NCBI GenBank assembly: GCA_960531495.1
Contig: OY482849.1
Location: 310,001 to 374,000 of the forward strand
Length of the DNA: 64,000 nucleotides
Direction: 5' to 3'
DNA from: Zeus faber
Taxonomy: Eukaryota; Chordata; Actinopteri; Zeiformes; Zeidae
Shown: positions 63,747 to 64,000 of the stretch, piece by piece
Layout of the letters: every line of letters starts with the position of its first letter
How positions within the stretch are numbered: the stretch's first letter is position 1
Program-made: the position numbers and the translations under genes
Notes under the pieces: generated by a model
What the model was told of the DNA's origin: nothing
Database searches by the model: none
What the model saw: only the letters and a program-made list of their open reading frames with translations

Positions 63747-64000
63747 GCCTAAAACTGGTTGACAAACAAGACTTTAGCAGCACATACTAGTTCATCATTG
63801 TATTTAAACTGTCTTTGAGAAAGACTTAAGAAGCAAAATAATTGTTTCTCATATTAATTAAAGTTATATGGTGTACTGCAGCATTCTGAATCATTCACCT
63901 ACAAAGAGACAATGGTTCGGTGTTTCTCTAATTCAGCTAGACAGCAAATCGTCCAAAGTCCTGAAAATGATCATAACTCCACAAATACATGTTAGATGGG
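63747..64000 (-). repeat. Inverted A/B hybrid monomer at the window edge
   Basis: The first 65-70 bases are inverted A (to about the TTTAAACTGTC word at 63814). It then switches to inverted B: GAGAAAGACTTAAGAAGC, TTAATTAA, CTGCAG, CGGTGTTTCTCTAATTC and the B/A-shared GATCATAACTCCAC end. The B part carries changes not seen in the forward B copies, for example CACCTACAAAGAG for CACCTCTGAAGAG. It continues to the last base of the window. Confidence 0.78.

Noticed and set aside
37429-64000. Possible CRISPR array (regularly spaced repeats)
   Set aside because: Repeats are contiguous about 200-bp monomers without unique spacers, in a eukaryotic context next to a LINE.

Overview
This is eukaryotic, almost entirely non-genic, repeat-dominated DNA, most likely from a teleost fish. 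The fish assignment rests on the single unique insertion, a decayed non-LTR retrotransposon at about 2158-4630. Its 3' end (short hairpin CGCTTT-GGATA-AAAGCG followed by an AAATGT hexamer tail) and its C-terminal coding block match the L2-clade LINEs abundant in ray-finned fish. The species cannot be named from the sequence. I see no host protein-coding gene, tRNA, rRNA, CRISPR array or bacterial-type operon.

Layout. (1) 1-2157 and 4631-about 37421: a roughly 35 kb pyrimidine-rich array written almost wholly in 4-base words (TTTC, AATC, ATTC, with rarer AATA, CAGTC and TTGC variants). It has an underlying 12-base period (TTTC TTTC AATC) and is organised into higher-order blocks of about 1.0-1.8 kb, themselves copied over 1.5, 3.3 and 9 kb distances. 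Because the unit is 12 bases long and lacks stops, all three plus frames stay open for hundreds of codons; these are artefacts, not genes. (2) 2158-4630: one L2-like LINE that landed in the array. It keeps the 5' region, the endonuclease domain, the C-terminal tail and the 3' end, but has lost the reverse transcriptase core and has a frameshifting second deletion. Other copies of the same host block without the insertion serve as paralogous empty sites. (3) About 37425-63058: a satellite array of two related monomers, A (about 208 bp, about 88 copies) and B (about 196 bp, 38 copies by my count). They are arranged mostly as AAB (611-612 bp) and AAAB (819-820 bp), with several irregular blocks. 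(4) 63058-63141: a rearranged junction where the satellite flips. (5) 63141-64000: inverted, clearly more diverged satellite copies, ending in an A/B hybrid.

The interest is structural: two unrelated satellite systems abut directly; nested duplications and gene-conversion mosaics are visible at single-base resolution; an internally deleted LINE has a readable target site; and an inversion boundary with older, diverged monomers caps the array. I found no convincing new gene system. The A-monomer sense-strand reading frame and the diverged inverted monomers are the nearest things to an unexplained signal. Coordinates of repeat blocks were read by eye from diagnostic words and are good to a few bases where given exactly, otherwise to tens of bases.
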